From assembly GCA_009773765.1 (NCBI GenBank), contig WTWZ01000031.1, positions 1-49,480 of the forward strand: a DNA stretch of 49,480 nucleotides, written 5' to 3'. Source of the stretch: Prolixibacteraceae bacterium. Lineage in GTDB: Bacteria; Bacteroidota; Bacteroidia; Bacteroidales; Prolixibacteraceae. This document shows, piece after piece, positions 16,651 through 24,846 of the stretch (positions within the stretch are counted from its first letter, which is position 1; every line of letters starts with the position of its first letter). Below the pieces are notes generated by a model. That model searched no databases. It had not been told where the DNA came from and saw only the letters and a program-made list of their open reading frames with translations. A program made the position numbers and the translations under genes.

Positions 16651-16682
16651 GCCTCCCCTAAATCCCCTCCAATAGAGGGGAC
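16651..16682. repeat. C/G-rich palindromic repeat downstream of the SIS gene
   Basis: CCTCCCCTAAATCCCCTCC followed by AATAGAGGGGACT. CCCCTC (16664-16669) pairs with GAGGGG (16675-16680). It belongs to the same family as the elements at 10352, 16745 and 23736. Confidence 0.75.
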
Positions 16683-16744
16683 TAAAATATCGTTTTAAAT
16701 GAAATTTTTCTTTTAATATTCAGCATTTAAATACACTGAACTTC

Positions 16745-16783
16745 TTATCCCCCCTCCCTTGGAGAGGGCTGGGGAGTGGCCGC
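16745..16783. repeat. palindromic repeat encoding the SIS protein tail
   Basis: Read on the minus strand it contains CTCCCCAGCCCTCTCC, then AAGGGAGGGGGG, and it runs into the SIS stop codon. It codes TPQPSPREGG in frame. It belongs to the same family as the repeats at 10352, 16651 and 23736. Confidence 0.75.
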
Positions 16784-17386
16784 TGCCTGCGCCCTCGATT
16801 TATCGCCCAAATAGCCGCCATGATGCCGTTTTGCATAATCTCCGGCTGTAAACCCTATTTTATTTATCATCGAAACCACAAGCGCATCGCCAATTACAGT
16901 CATTACCGTGGTTGACGTGGTGGGGGTTAAACCCAGCGGACAAACTTCCTGCGGGTTTCCGGTATTGATAAAAACATCGGCCTTCCGGGCAAGAATTCCG
17001 TCGGGATTGCCCGAAATAACAATAAGCGGCAAATTGGGATGTAAATTACCTGCCAGTTCAACCAGTTCAATAATCTCGCGTGTTTTTCCCGAGTTTGAAA
17101 TCAGCAGTAATATATCGTTATTTTGAACGACACCCAAATCTCCGTGCTGCGAATCGCTTGGGTGCAAGAAAACGGCCGGCGTGCCCGTTGAACTGAATGT
17201 TGTTGCAATATTGGCCGCAATCTGGCCAGCTTTTCCCATGCCACTGACCACCAGTTTTCCGTTTTGCCGATGCACTTTGCTGTAAATAAATTCTATAGCT
17301 TTCGAGAAACTGTCGGTTACCGGAATATTTTTGATTGCCTGTGCTTCGTGCTCAATAACTTTTCTAATTGCATCTTCCATATTCAT
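16745..17386 (-). CDS. SIS-domain sugar-phosphate isomerase-like protein with repeat-derived tail
   Basis: A protein of 213 residues with one SIS domain. GMGKAGQIA (49-57), FSSTGTPAVFLHP with DSQHGDLG, and ISNSGKTREI match the KdsD/KpsF/GutQ arabinose-5-phosphate isomerase group. The two CBS domains usual in that group (about 320 residues) are absent. The end departs from the family: after AKRHHGGYLGDKSR it reads AQAAATPQPSPREGG, encoded by a palindromic repeat. Either this is a short SIS-only form with a repeat-extended tail, or the CBS part was lost when the repeat arrived. Confidence 0.78.
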   Translation of the reverse strand: MNMEDAIRKVIEHEAQAIKNIPVTDSFSKAIEFIYSKVHRQNGKLVVSGMGKAGQIAANIATTFSSTGTPAVFLHPSDSQHGDLGVVQNNDILLLISNSGKTREIIELVELAGNLHPNLPLIVISGNPDGILARKADVFINTGNPQEVCPLGLTPTTSTTVMTVIGDALVVSMINKIGFTAGDYAKRHHGGYLGDKSRAQAAATPQPSPREGG

Positions 17387-17546
17387 AATTTTTTATTGCA
17401 AAACTAACCGAAAAATCAGCCGGTATAAACAATGTTTATATTTTTAAACTTTTCTTATGGTTCGCAGGGATGCAAGCAAGCTGAAACGTGCTGAAAAATC
17501 ATAAAAAAACTAACATATTGATAGGTATAGATTTTTAAATATTTGT

Positions 17547-17554
17547 TACTTTTG
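17547..17554 (+). promoter_or_regulatory. candidate sucCD promoter -7 box
   Basis: TACTTTTG fits TAnnTTTG. The nearest upstream -33-like element, ATTG at 17517-17520, is 26 bases away, longer than ideal. This would give a 5' leader of roughly 115 bases before sucC. Confidence 0.35.
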
Positions 17555-17673
17555 GCCGTTATTTTTTTGACTTCTCAATAAAATTTATTGTATAACTGTT
17601 CTCCGGTAAATTTGGCCAAAAGTGAAATTTTTTGCGGATTCTGTTAAACCATAAGATTTAAACAAATTAAAAT

Positions 17674-18813
17674 ATGAAAATTCACGAATATCAGGCCCGA
17701 AATTTATTCAAAAAATACGGTATCCCAGTGCCGGATGGTGTTGTATGCCACTCCATTGAAGATGTAAGGGAAAAAATTCCGAACGATGACAAACTCCGGG
17801 TAATAAAAGCACAGGTCCACGTTGGTGGCCGTGGAAAAGCAGGTGGTGTTAAACTCGCCCGCACCAGGGAAGAAGCAATTGAAAAAGCAGGACAAATACT
17901 TGGTATGGATATCAAAGGGCTTACTGTTGAAAAAGTGCTGGTGGCAGAAGCCGTAGATATCGAAAAAGAGTTTTACGTAGGTTTAATAAACGACCGGAAT
18001 TCAAAATCGGTAACCCTGATGGCCAGCGCCGAAGGGGGTGTTGATATTGAGGAAGTCGCCAAAACATCACCAGAAAAAATTATAAAATTGTCCATCGATC
18101 CAACATTGGGATTAATGGACTGGCAAGCCCGCAAAATAGCGCTTCAACTGATGAATGATCCGGCACAAATCAGGCAGGCTGCCTCTATTTTATCTAAACT
18201 TTACAAATTATATATTGAGACCGACGCCTCGCTCGCCGAAATCAATCCGCTGGTTTTAACACCTGATAAAAGGGTCCTGGCCATCGACGGAAAAATGAAT
18301 TTCGACGATAACGCATTGTTCCGCCAGTCAGAAGTGCTTGCCATGCGCGAGGTAACACCCGACGAACAAAAAGAGATTGATGCCAGTGAAAAAGGCTTGT
18401 CTTACATTAAACTCAATGGCAATATCGGTTGTATGGTCAATGGTGCAGGTTTGGCAATGGCAACCATGGACATGATTAAACTTTACGGTGGCGAACCAGC
18501 CAATTTTTTGGATATTGGAGGATCTTCAAACCCTCAAAAGGTAATTGATGCCATGAATATCTTGTTGAGCGACACCAGTGTTAAAGCAGTGATGATCAAT
18601 ATTTTCGGTGGAATTACCCGTTGTGACGACGTTGCACGCGGTTTGGTTGCTGCTTTAAAGTCAATTCATACTGATATGCCCATTGTGGTCCGTTTATCTG
18701 GAACCAACTCAAGGGAAGGGCTGGAAATCATTAAAGAGTTTGGGTTACCAACAGTTTCAACCATGAGCGAGGCAGCCAAAAAAGCCATTCAGTTAAGTAA
18801 AAGGAAAGTTTAG
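17674..18813 (+). CDS. sucC: succinate-CoA ligase, ADP/GDP-forming, beta subunit
   Basis: A protein of 379 residues, near the E. coli length of 388. It is the ATP-grasp subunit of the TCA-cycle enzyme converting succinyl-CoA to succinate with nucleotide phosphorylation. It begins MKIHEYQARNLFKKYGIPVP and has QVHVGGRGKAGGVKLA, DGKMNFDDNALFR, FLDIGGSSNPQKV and INIFGGITRCDDVARG. It forms a two-gene operon with sucD after a 22-bp gap. The reverse reaction serves the reductive TCA branch in many Bacteroidota. Confidence 0.96.
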   Translation: MKIHEYQARNLFKKYGIPVPDGVVCHSIEDVREKIPNDDKLRVIKAQVHVGGRGKAGGVKLARTREEAIEKAGQILGMDIKGLTVEKVLVAEAVDIEKEFYVGLINDRNSKSVTLMASAEGGVDIEEVAKTSPEKIIKLSIDPTLGLMDWQARKIALQLMNDPAQIRQAASILSKLYKLYIETDASLAEINPLVLTPDKRVLAIDGKMNFDDNALFRQSEVLAMREVTPDEQKEIDASEKGLSYIKLNGNIGCMVNGAGLAMATMDMIKLYGGEPANFLDIGGSSNPQKVIDAMNILLSDTSVKAVMINIFGGITRCDDVARGLVAALKSIHTDMPIVVRLSGTNSREGLEIIKEFGLPTVSTMSEAAKKAIQLSKRKV

Positions 18814-18835
18814 GTTTAACGTTTAGGATAATAAA

Positions 18836-19708
18836 ATGAGCATACTGATCAATAAAGATACAAAAGTGATTGTACAGGGAATTACCGGTCGCGACGGCGC
18901 TTTCCACACATCAAAAATGAAAGATTACGGTACCAACATTGTTGGCGGAATTTCACCCGGGAAAGGCGGCAGCGATGTTGGAGGGATACCTGTTTTCAAC
19001 ACGGTGGGGGAAGCGGTGAAGGCCACTAATGCCGAAGCCTCTGTAATATTTGTACCGGCGCCATTTGCCGCCGATGCCATTCTGGAAGCCAGTTTTGCAG
19101 GTGTTGGGCTGGTCATTTGTATCACTGAGGGCATTCCGGTTCAGGATATGATTAAAGTTACTCCAATCTTGAAACAAAACGGCACAAAACTGATTGGGGC
19201 AAATTGTCCGGGATTAATCACCCCCGGTGAATGTTTAATCGGCATACTTCCATCAATGATTTTTACACCCGGAAACATTGGCTTTATTTCGCGTTCAGGT
19301 ACACTTACTTACGAGGTGGTGAATATGCTTACAGAAGCTGGATTGGGACAGACTACCTGCGTGGGTATTGGTGGCGATCCGGTTTCGGGCCTCTATTACA
19401 GGGATTTGCTCGAAATGTTTGAAAACGACCCTGCCACCGAAGCTGTTGTTTTAATTGGCGAAATTGGCGGCGATGCCGAAGAACAAGCAGCGCAGTATAT
19501 AAAAGTCCACATGAAAAAACCGGTTGTGGCATTTATCGCAGGCCAGTCAGCCCCTGCCGGAAAAAGAATGGGTCATGCAGGCGCAATTATTTCGAGCGGA
19601 TCGGGTACTGCCGAAGAAAAAATTAAAGCATTTACCGCCGCCGGAGTTCCGGTTGCCAAAGAACCAGGAGAAATCCCTGGATTGGTAAAGCAAAAACTGG
19701 GATTGTAA
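18836..19708 (+). CDS. sucD: succinate-CoA ligase alpha subunit
   Basis: A protein of 290 residues, normal length. The CoA-binding Rossmann domain starts [13 protein letters not shown], followed by GGISPGKGG and [12 protein letters not shown]. The phosphohistidine is H247 in [11 protein letters not shown], with [16 protein letters not shown] after it. The histidine carries phosphate between succinyl phosphate and the nucleotide on SucC. A strong terminator lies 62 bases after the stop. Confidence 0.96.
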   Translation: MSILINKDTKVIVQGITGRDGAFHTSKMKDYGTNIVGGISPGKGGSDVGGIPVFNTVGEAVKATNAEASVIFVPAPFAADAILEASFAGVGLVICITEGIPVQDMIKVTPILKQNGTKLIGANCPGLITPGECLIGILPSMIFTPGNIGFISRSGTLTYEVVNMLTEAGLGQTTCVGIGGDPVSGLYYRDLLEMFENDPATEAVVLIGEIGGDAEEQAAQYIKVHMKKPVVAFIAGQSAPAGKRMGHAGAIISSGSGTAEEKIKAFTAAGVPVAKEPGEIPGLVKQKLGL

Positions 19709-19770
19709 GTTGTTGTTGCAGATTCCTTTCTTTTATTAACAGGAAAAGGATTTCGAAAAATACATCAAAA

Positions 19771-19812
19771 CCGAAAAGGGATGTTTCAGTTGAAATATCC
19801 CTTTTCGTTTTT
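19771..19812 (+). terminator. strong intrinsic terminator after sucCD
   Basis: CGAAAAGGGAT (19772-19782) pairs with ATCCCTTTTCG (19797-19807), and TTTCA/TGAAA pair inside, making a nearly continuous stem of about 18 bp with a two-base loop. Five or more T follow. Confidence 0.9.
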
Positions 19813-19865
19813 GTCAAACGCTGTTGACAGCTAATTCAATTTTGAAAAATATTGTCAATTTTACT

Positions 19866-20018
19866 TCAGTTTAAAATCTCTTTAATCTTCCAGCATTTAA
19901 CCCGAATTTTACTGATTATTGCACCTTCGGGCAGACAGGAATAAACCCCTACCTTCACACTCCAGATTGGCCCCATTTCTTTGGTAAGATAATCGTTTTG
20001 GTTAATTTTTTTGTTCAT
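19866..20018 (-). CDS. small ORF of unknown function (50 residues)
   Basis: An ORF of 50 codons with an ATG start, 24 bases after the stop of the HMA lipoprotein gene on the same strand. It contains GPIWSVKVGVYSC and IISKIRVKCWKIKE. It is polar to amphipathic with two cysteines and no recognised family. It could be a small second gene of the operon or a chance ORF. Confidence 0.35.
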   Translation of the reverse strand: MNKKINQNDYLTKEMGPIWSVKVGVYSCLPEGAIISKIRVKCWKIKEILN

Positions 20019-20042
20019 TGTTTTCTATGTTTATTGTTCTCT

Positions 20043-20360
20043 TTACATTCCGGGTTTAATGGTATATCCCCTCAATTCAATGGCCTTTTCAATTTGGGCC
20101 AATTCAATTTCATTTGCGTTGAATGATACAACCGCAGTGGAATCATTCATACTAACAACCACCGATTCAATTCCTTCCAGTTCATTCACCCCTTTTGTTA
20201 CAGAAGTAACGCACATATCGCAATGCATCCCACCGATATGAATGGTAGTTTCAACAACCTGTTCCGGTTGTGCCCCGGTTTTTTCTTCCTTTATATTTTT
20301 ATTTCCTGACCGACAGGAAATAAAAACAAGAATGATAAACAGATAAAACAAATTCTTCAT
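20043..20360 (-). CDS. heavy-metal-associated (HMA) domain lipoprotein
   Basis: A protein of 105 residues. The N-terminus MKNLFYLFIILVFISC is a lipoprotein signal with the lipid-anchored cysteine at position 16, followed by a short charged linker. Residues about 37-105 form an HMA fold with the metal motif GMHCDMC (C47 and C50), as in CopZ/MerP-type metallochaperones. It would sit on the outside of the membrane and bind Cu(I), Zn(II) or a similar ion. The metal cannot be told from sequence. No metal transporter is adjacent. Confidence 0.88.
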   Translation of the reverse strand: MKNLFYLFIILVFISCRSGNKNIKEEKTGAQPEQVVETTIHIGGMHCDMCVTSVTKGVNELEGIESVVVSMNDSTAVVSFNANEIELAQIEKAIELRGYTIKPGM

Positions 20361-20563
20361 GATTTACACTTTACGGTTAATTATTTACTTTTTTTTGAAC
20401 TCCGCAAAAAACCGGAAAATTCCAACAAATAATATTCCAAAAGACACGCTATTTTGTTTTTGTGAATAATTTAAACCAGTTCATAACAATTGGGGCTAAA
20501 ATCTTATCATTCCCTGCACCCGCCTGGCTCATAACCTGTTTCGGTTTACTATATAAACGAACC

Positions 20564-21064
20564 TTATTTCAGCGCTTCCAATGCCTTATTGTAATCAGGT
20601 TCATCCACGATTTCAGGCACCTGCTGATTGTACACAACTATTCCTTGTTCATCAAGCACAACAACTGCCCTGGAAAGTAATCCCTGAAACGGGCCATCAA
20701 CAATTTCCAATCCGTAATTTTTACCAAAACCGCCGGTTGCAAAGTCTGAAAGTGGTACCACGTTTTCAATACCTTCGGCTCCGCAAAAACGGTTTTGCGC
20801 AAAAGGTAAATCGCGCGAAATGCAAAGCACTTTAGTGTTTTCAAGCCCGGCTGCCAGTTTGTTGAAATTGCGGACAGAAGCAGCACAAGTTCCGATATCG
20901 AGACTTGGGAAAATATTTAAAACAAGTTTGCCCCCCTTAAAATCTGAAAGGCTTACCCGAGATAAATCGCCTTTTACCAGCGAAAAATCCTTTGCTTTTT
21001 CACCCACTTTTGGTAGCTCTCCAATTGTATTAATCTCATTTCCTCTTAATGTAATTTTTGCCAT
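20564..21064 (-). CDS. tpx: thiol peroxidase (atypical 2-Cys peroxiredoxin)
   Basis: A protein of 166 residues, normal for Tpx. The peroxidatic cysteine is C60 in PSLDIGTCAASV and the resolving cysteine is C94 in AQNRFCGAEGIENV, the spacing of the Tpx subfamily. It reduces hydrogen peroxide and alkyl hydroperoxides using thioredoxin. It lies downstream of cysK on the same strand, but a 158-bp gap with a hairpin at the cysK end suggests its own promoter. Confidence 0.95.
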   Translation of the reverse strand: MAKITLRGNEINTIGELPKVGEKAKDFSLVKGDLSRVSLSDFKGGKLVLNIFPSLDIGTCAASVRNFNKLAAGLENTKVLCISRDLPFAQNRFCGAEGIENVVPLSDFATGGFGKNYGLEIVDGPFQGLLSRAVVVLDEQGIVVYNQQVPEIVDEPDYNKALEALK

Positions 21065-21184
21065 AATAATTCAATTTTAATTTTGATTTTTAACTAAAAT
21101 AAAAAACAGATTTCTTGTGTTATTGTTGAGTAAAAACGAAAAATGTTTCAGTTGAAATCAAATCCAACCGTAACTTTTAAATAG

Positions 21185-21228
21185 TTTTAACCACTCTTCG
21201 AAATTGAACGGAATTCGGGTGGTTAAAA
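21185..21228. terminator. terminator-like hairpin at the end of cysK
   Basis: TTTTAACCAC (21185-21194) pairs exactly with GTGGTTAAAA (21219-21228), and part of the interior also pairs. The right arm overlaps the cysK stop codon. A long T-run is missing on the minus strand, so termination may be weak or the hairpin may act in mRNA stability. Confidence 0.5.
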
Positions 21229-22134
21229 CAAGCCATCTACAGACAGATAACGTTCCCCATGATCGTATGAGAATGTCAGAATTCGCGAACCTGATGGTAT
21301 TTCCTTGATTTTTTTTGCCACTGCTGCCAGAGAAGCGCCTGAAGAAATCCCAACAAACAAACCTTCGAGCTTAGCTGCCTTTTGGGTATATTCAAATGCT
21401 TCGTCCCTGCCAATCTGAATAATCCCGTCAAGAACTTCAGTATGCAGGTTTTTGGGGATAAAACCTGCGCCAATTCCCTGAATCGGGTGCGGGCCGGGAG
21501 TTCCGCCACTAATCACGGGGCTTGCTTCGGGTTCGACAGCAAATACTTTAATATTTGGGAATTTTTGTTTTAAGACTTCCCCAACACCCGAAATATGGCC
21601 ACCCGTTCCGACCCCGGTAATCAGGTAATCAAAACCTTCAGGAAAGTCGGCTAAAATTTCCTGCGCGGTAAAATCCCTGTGAACTGCGATGTTTGCCGGA
21701 TTGTCGAATTGTAACGGTATCCAGGCATTTTCAATTTCTGCTGCCAATTCTTCAGCCCTGGCAATAGCGCCTTTCATACCTTTTTCCCTGGGTGTGAGCA
21801 CAAGTTCGGCCCCCAATGCCGACAGCACTTTACGTCGTTCAATACTCATCGACTCGGGCATGGTTAAAATCAACCTGTATCCTTTAACCGCAGCAACAAG
21901 CGCAAGGCCAATTCCAGTGTTTCCCGATGTAGGTTCTATAATCACCGAACCGGCATTTATGATTCCCCTTTTCTCGGCATCTTCCACCATCGAAAGTGCG
22001 ATCCTGTCCTTAATACTTCCCCCTGGATTTGTTTTTTCAACTTTCATCCAGACTTCATAATCAGCAGGATAAAGGCGGTTAATCCGAACATGTGGCGTGT
22101 TGCCAATAGTTTCCAAGATGTTTTGAGCTTTCAT
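21223..22134 (-). CDS. cysK: cysteine synthase (O-acetylserine sulfhydrylase)
   Basis: A PLP enzyme of 303 residues making cysteine from O-acetylserine and sulfide. The Schiff-base lysine is K42 in [20 protein letters not shown] (69-77) binds substrate, and VGTGGHISG holds the PLP phosphate. The length and the motifs fit CysK or CysM; the long C-terminal extension of cystathionine beta-synthase is absent. Upstream lie a cysteine-rich leader ORF, a terminator hairpin and a competing pairing, which together suggest cysteine-responsive attenuation. Confidence 0.93.
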   Translation of the reverse strand: MKAQNILETIGNTPHVRINRLYPADYEVWMKVEKTNPGGSIKDRIALSMVEDAEKRGIINAGSVIIEPTSGNTGIGLALVAAVKGYRLILTMPESMSIERRKVLSALGAELVLTPREKGMKGAIARAEELAAEIENAWIPLQFDNPANIAVHRDFTAQEILADFPEGFDYLITGVGTGGHISGVGEVLKQKFPNIKVFAVEPEASPVISGGTPGPHPIQGIGAGFIPKNLHTEVLDGIIQIGRDEAFEYTQKAAKLEGLFVGISSGASLAAVAKKIKEIPSGSRILTFSYDHGERYLSVDGLF

Positions 22135-22165
22135 AATTTAAAATTAAAATCGGTTAAAAAATTAA

Positions 22166-22195
22166 AAAGGCCTTCCTGATTTTAGGAAAGCCTTT
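22166..22195 (-). terminator. attenuator-type terminator hairpin in the cysK leader
   Basis: On the minus strand AAAGGCTTTCCT (22195-22184) pairs with AGGAAGGCCTTT (22177-22166), a 12-bp stem with one G-U pair and a six-base loop. A U-rich tract TTTTTAATTTTTT follows, 30 bases before the cysK ATG. The left arm CTTTCCT can instead pair with AGGAAAG (22247-22241) inside the leader ORF, so two exclusive structures are possible. Confidence 0.8.
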
Positions 22196-22221
22196 CATAT
22201 ATTATAATTAAATTGTTTCTT

Positions 22222-22299
22222 TTAATTAACATTTAAAACACTTTCCTGCCGTCCGCAGCGGCAGCAACATATTAAGTTGTATTTACTTGTTTTTTTCAT
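22222..22299 (-). CDS. cysteine-rich leader peptide upstream of cysK (25 residues)
   Basis: An ORF of 25 codons starting MKKTSKYNL and continuing ICCCRCGRQE. Four of five consecutive codons are cysteine (TGT TGC TGC CGC TGC). The stop is 27 bases before the terminator hairpin that precedes cysK. The cysteine codons overlap CTGCCG (22264-22259), which pairs with CGGCAG (22251-22246). That second segment overlaps AGGAAAG, the strand able to open the terminator. This is the trp/his-type attenuator layout with cysteine as the sensed amino acid. The ATG lies 8 bases after a TAnnTTTG box, so the message is almost leaderless. Confidence 0.75.
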   Translation of the reverse strand: MKKTSKYNLICCCRCGRQESVLNVN

Positions 22300-22306
22300 T
22301 GTTTTG

Positions 22307-22314
22307 CAAACTTA
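22307..22314 (-). promoter_or_regulatory. -7 box for the cysK leader transcript
   Basis: TAAGTTTG on the minus strand fits TAnnTTTG. Transcription would start a few bases before the leader ATG at 22299. No good -33 TTTG is present at the expected distance. Confidence 0.55.
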
Positions 22315-22345
22315 ACAAAAAATCAGAGAAAAAGTTTTACAGGTA

Positions 22346-23686
22346 TTAATTTTTATACCTCAGCCATTTAAACAACTCTTTCAGGTTTATTTTTTTGCCG
22401 TACATTAAAAGCCCAATCCGGTAAATTTTTGCAGCGGCGGCAATTGCCCCAATGGTAGTCAGAACCAAAAGGAACATCGAAAGTAAAAGTTCCCAGGTTG
22501 GAATTCCGTAAGGAATCCTTGCCATCATTGCCACGGGCGAAGTTAGCGGAATAATGGAAAACCAGAATGCAACCGGCCCTTCCGGATTCCGGGCAATTGG
22601 AAACAGTACCATAATGGATAAAATCAGGGGTATTGTAACCGGAAAAACCATTTGCTGCGAATCCTCTTCGTTATCGACAGCCGCGCCAACCGCGCCAAGC
22701 AGCGAACTGTAAAGAAGATATCCTACGAGAAAATAAAAAATAAAAGTAAAAAGGATAAGTGGAATATTCAGGTTGCCAATCATTTCCATAACTTCCAAAA
22801 CCTTATTTGGTTCAGCAACCTGCGCCATCGCGGGGTTCATCTGCTGCTGGCTTTCCATGATACTCTGCCCCATTTGTTGTGCCGATTCGGGAGTAAAAAA
22901 TCCCTGGGCAACCATTAATACTACCATTCCCAAAACTATCCAGATAGCTACCTGCGTTAATCCAACCAAAGCAGTTCCGATAATTTTGCCGGCCATTAAT
23001 TCGTAAGGTTTTACTGATGATATAATTACCTCGATAATACGGCTTTTTTTCTCTTCCATTACACTCCGCATTACCGTTGCCCCATACATGAAAACAAAAA
23101 AGTAAATGATAAAACCCATGGCATAACTTGCAACAAATGCAATGGCCGATGAGCTTTTCTGTGTTTCCCCGGTAACTGAAACTTTTAAGGTGCTTAACCT
23201 GATGCTGGTTTTAGTGTTCGACAACCTTTCTTCCAAATCAGGTATTCCGGTTTCGTTGATTATTTTTTGCCGTTTGTCATTCTCAATATACCGGCTCAGT
23301 TTGCGCTCTATTTGTTCATTTAATTCAAAAGGTACCTGTTTTTCAGAAATCAACTGCGCTATGTTATTGGTATAAATATCATTCGGAATATAAAGTAACG
23401 CATAGAATCCGCTCCCTTTCATGTTGCTTTTCAGTTGTTCATATTCTTCTTTTGGAATGAATTTATATTTTGTCATGCCTTCTTCACCAAGCTCGTTGAG
23501 AAACAAAGAAGATTCGTCGAAAACTGCAATTGTACGTTCTTTTTTATCGTTATTAATTGATAAAAATATAACCAGGGCAAATACTCCGGCAAACAAAAAC
23601 GGGACAAGCAAAGTCAGAATAATAAACGATTTCTTTTTAACCCTTTTCAGGTATTCATTCTTTAATATTAGTACTGTTTTGTTCAT
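22346..23686 (-). CDS. ABC-2 type transporter permease (NatB-like)
   Basis: A protein of 446 residues. One membrane helix lies near the N-terminus (FIILTLLVPFLFAGVFALVI), then an extracytoplasmic domain of about 140 residues, then five or six helices from about residue 180 (SSAIAFVASYAMGFIIYFFVFMYGATVMRSVMEEK, FFVFM, VALWIVLGMV-like and later segments). This is the ABC-2/NatB layout, with the typical MEEKKSRIIEVIISSVKP motif after the first helix of the core. It pairs with the ATPase gene 44 bases upstream. The exported substrate may be sodium or a drug-like molecule and is not known. Confidence 0.85.
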   Translation of the reverse strand: MNKTVLILKNEYLKRVKKKSFIILTLLVPFLFAGVFALVIFLSINNDKKERTIAVFDESSLFLNELGEEGMTKYKFIPKEEYEQLKSNMKGSGFYALLYIPNDIYTNNIAQLISEKQVPFELNEQIERKLSRYIENDKRQKIINETGIPDLEERLSNTKTSIRLSTLKVSVTGETQKSSSAIAFVASYAMGFIIYFFVFMYGATVMRSVMEEKKSRIIEVIISSVKPYELMAGKIIGTALVGLTQVAIWIVLGMVVLMVAQGFFTPESAQQMGQSIMESQQQMNPAMAQVAEPNKVLEVMEMIGNLNIPLILFTFIFYFLVGYLLYSSLLGAVGAAVDNEEDSQQMVFPVTIPLILSIMVLFPIARNPEGPVAFWFSIIPLTSPVAMMARIPYGIPTWELLLSMFLLVLTTIGAIAAAAKIYRIGLLMYGKKINLKELFKWLRYKN

Positions 23687-23730
23687 CTTTTGATTTTTTT
23701 TTCGAATTACAATCTCGTGTTAATTTTTCT

Positions 23731-24684
23731 TCATTTCTCCCCTTCGGGGAGATTAAGAGGGGCTTGTTTATTTGCCTCTTCAACTGCCCTGATAAATACA
23801 TCGTTCATGCTCGGTATTTTCTCTTCGAACGAAAGAATTTCAGACACGGGAATTAATGCCTGGATTAAATCGTTGTTTGATTTACCGTGCGAATATTCAA
23901 CTGTTATTTGATTTATACGGTTGTTTTCCACGTGGCCCAAAATCTTAAACTGATTGTTTAACACTTGATTCACCACATTGAAACTTCCTTTGTATTTTAT
24001 TTCAAAGACATTCGATTTGTAACGTTCGCGAATTTCATCGGTCTGCCCGTCAACAATTTTAACCGATTTGTTAATAAGAGCAATATGGTCGCACAATTCC
24101 TCAACAGATTCCATGTTGTGGGTCGAGAAAATAATAGTTGCGCCATCTTCCCGAAGTTGTAAAATTTCCTGTTTCAAAAGGTTGGCATTGATTGGGTCGA
24201 AGCCACTGAACGGTTCATCAAAAATCAGCAATTTGGGTTGATGTACTATAGTTGTAATGAACTGCACTTTTTGCTGCATCCCTTTCGAAAGTTCCTCGAT
24301 GTTTTTGTTCCACCAACTCATGATTTCAAATTTCTCAAACCATTTTTTCAGGTTTTTAACCGCGTCATGACGGCTCATTCCTTTCAACTGTGCCAGATAA
24401 ATGGCTTGCTCGCCTATCTTCATTTTTTTGTAAAGGCCTCTTTCTTCAGGTAAATACCCGATATGTTCAATATCGGCCCGGGTCATTTGCCTCCCTTCCA
24501 GAAAAACTTCTCCGCTGTCGGGCGCTGTAATCTGGTTGATTATCCTGATTAGAGTTGTTTTACCCGCTCCATTTGGGCCGAGCAACCCAAAAATGCTTTG
24601 TTTGTTAACTGAAATGCTCACGCCGGTTAATGCTTTTGTATCGGCAAAAACCTTGTTTACATTTCTGGCACTGAAAATTTCCAT
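23731..24684 (-). CDS. ABC transporter ATPase (NatA-like)
   Basis: A protein of 317 residues from the ATG in MEIFSARNVNKVF; an upstream TTG at 24702 would add six residues but is less likely. Walker A is GPNGAGKTT, the signature is ELSKGMQQKV and Walker B is LLIFDEPFSGFDP, followed by the switch histidine in FSTHNMESVEEL. The C-terminal third fits DUF4162, common in NatA-type ATPases. The last residues QAPLNLPEGEK are encoded by a palindromic repeat rather than by family sequence. It forms an exporter with the permease downstream. Confidence 0.92.
   Translation of the reverse strand: MEIFSARNVNKVFADTKALTGVSISVNKQSIFGLLGPNGAGKTTLIRIINQITAPDSGEVFLEGRQMTRADIEHIGYLPEERGLYKKMKIGEQAIYLAQLKGMSRHDAVKNLKKWFEKFEIMSWWNKNIEELSKGMQQKVQFITTIVHQPKLLIFDEPFSGFDPINANLLKQEILQLREDGATIIFSTHNMESVEELCDHIALINKSVKIVDGQTDEIRERYKSNVFEIKYKGSFNVVNQVLNNQFKILGHVENNRINQITVEYSHGKSNNDLIQALIPVSEILSFEEKIPSMNDVFIRAVEEANKQAPLNLPEGEK
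23736..23765. repeat. palindromic repeat encoding the ATPase tail
   Basis: TCTCCCC (23736-23742) and GGGGAGA (23746-23752) are exact inverted arms around TTC, followed by TTAAGAGGGGCT. On the minus strand it reads CCCCTCTTAATCTCCCC, then GAAGGGGAGA, like the carA-carB element. It encodes the last ten or so residues of the ABC ATPase. Confidence 0.8.
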
Positions 24685-24846
24685 GGAATTAAGTTTTGGC
24701 AAATAAGTATTGTTTTAATTTGCCAAATTACAAGTTTGATTTTAAAATCGTTTACAGAATGCTGAAATATTAACTATGACTTTATTTTTCGGATATTTTA
24801 ATCCTAATTTTTGAGATTCATTTTTTCAGAAAAAGTAAAACTGCCC

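Noticed and set aside
19783-19796. GTTTCAGTTGAAAT, repeated at about 21143
   Set aside because: It looked like a CRISPR-type repeat, but one copy is the inner stem of the sucCD terminator and only two copies exist 1.3 kb apart, so there is no array.
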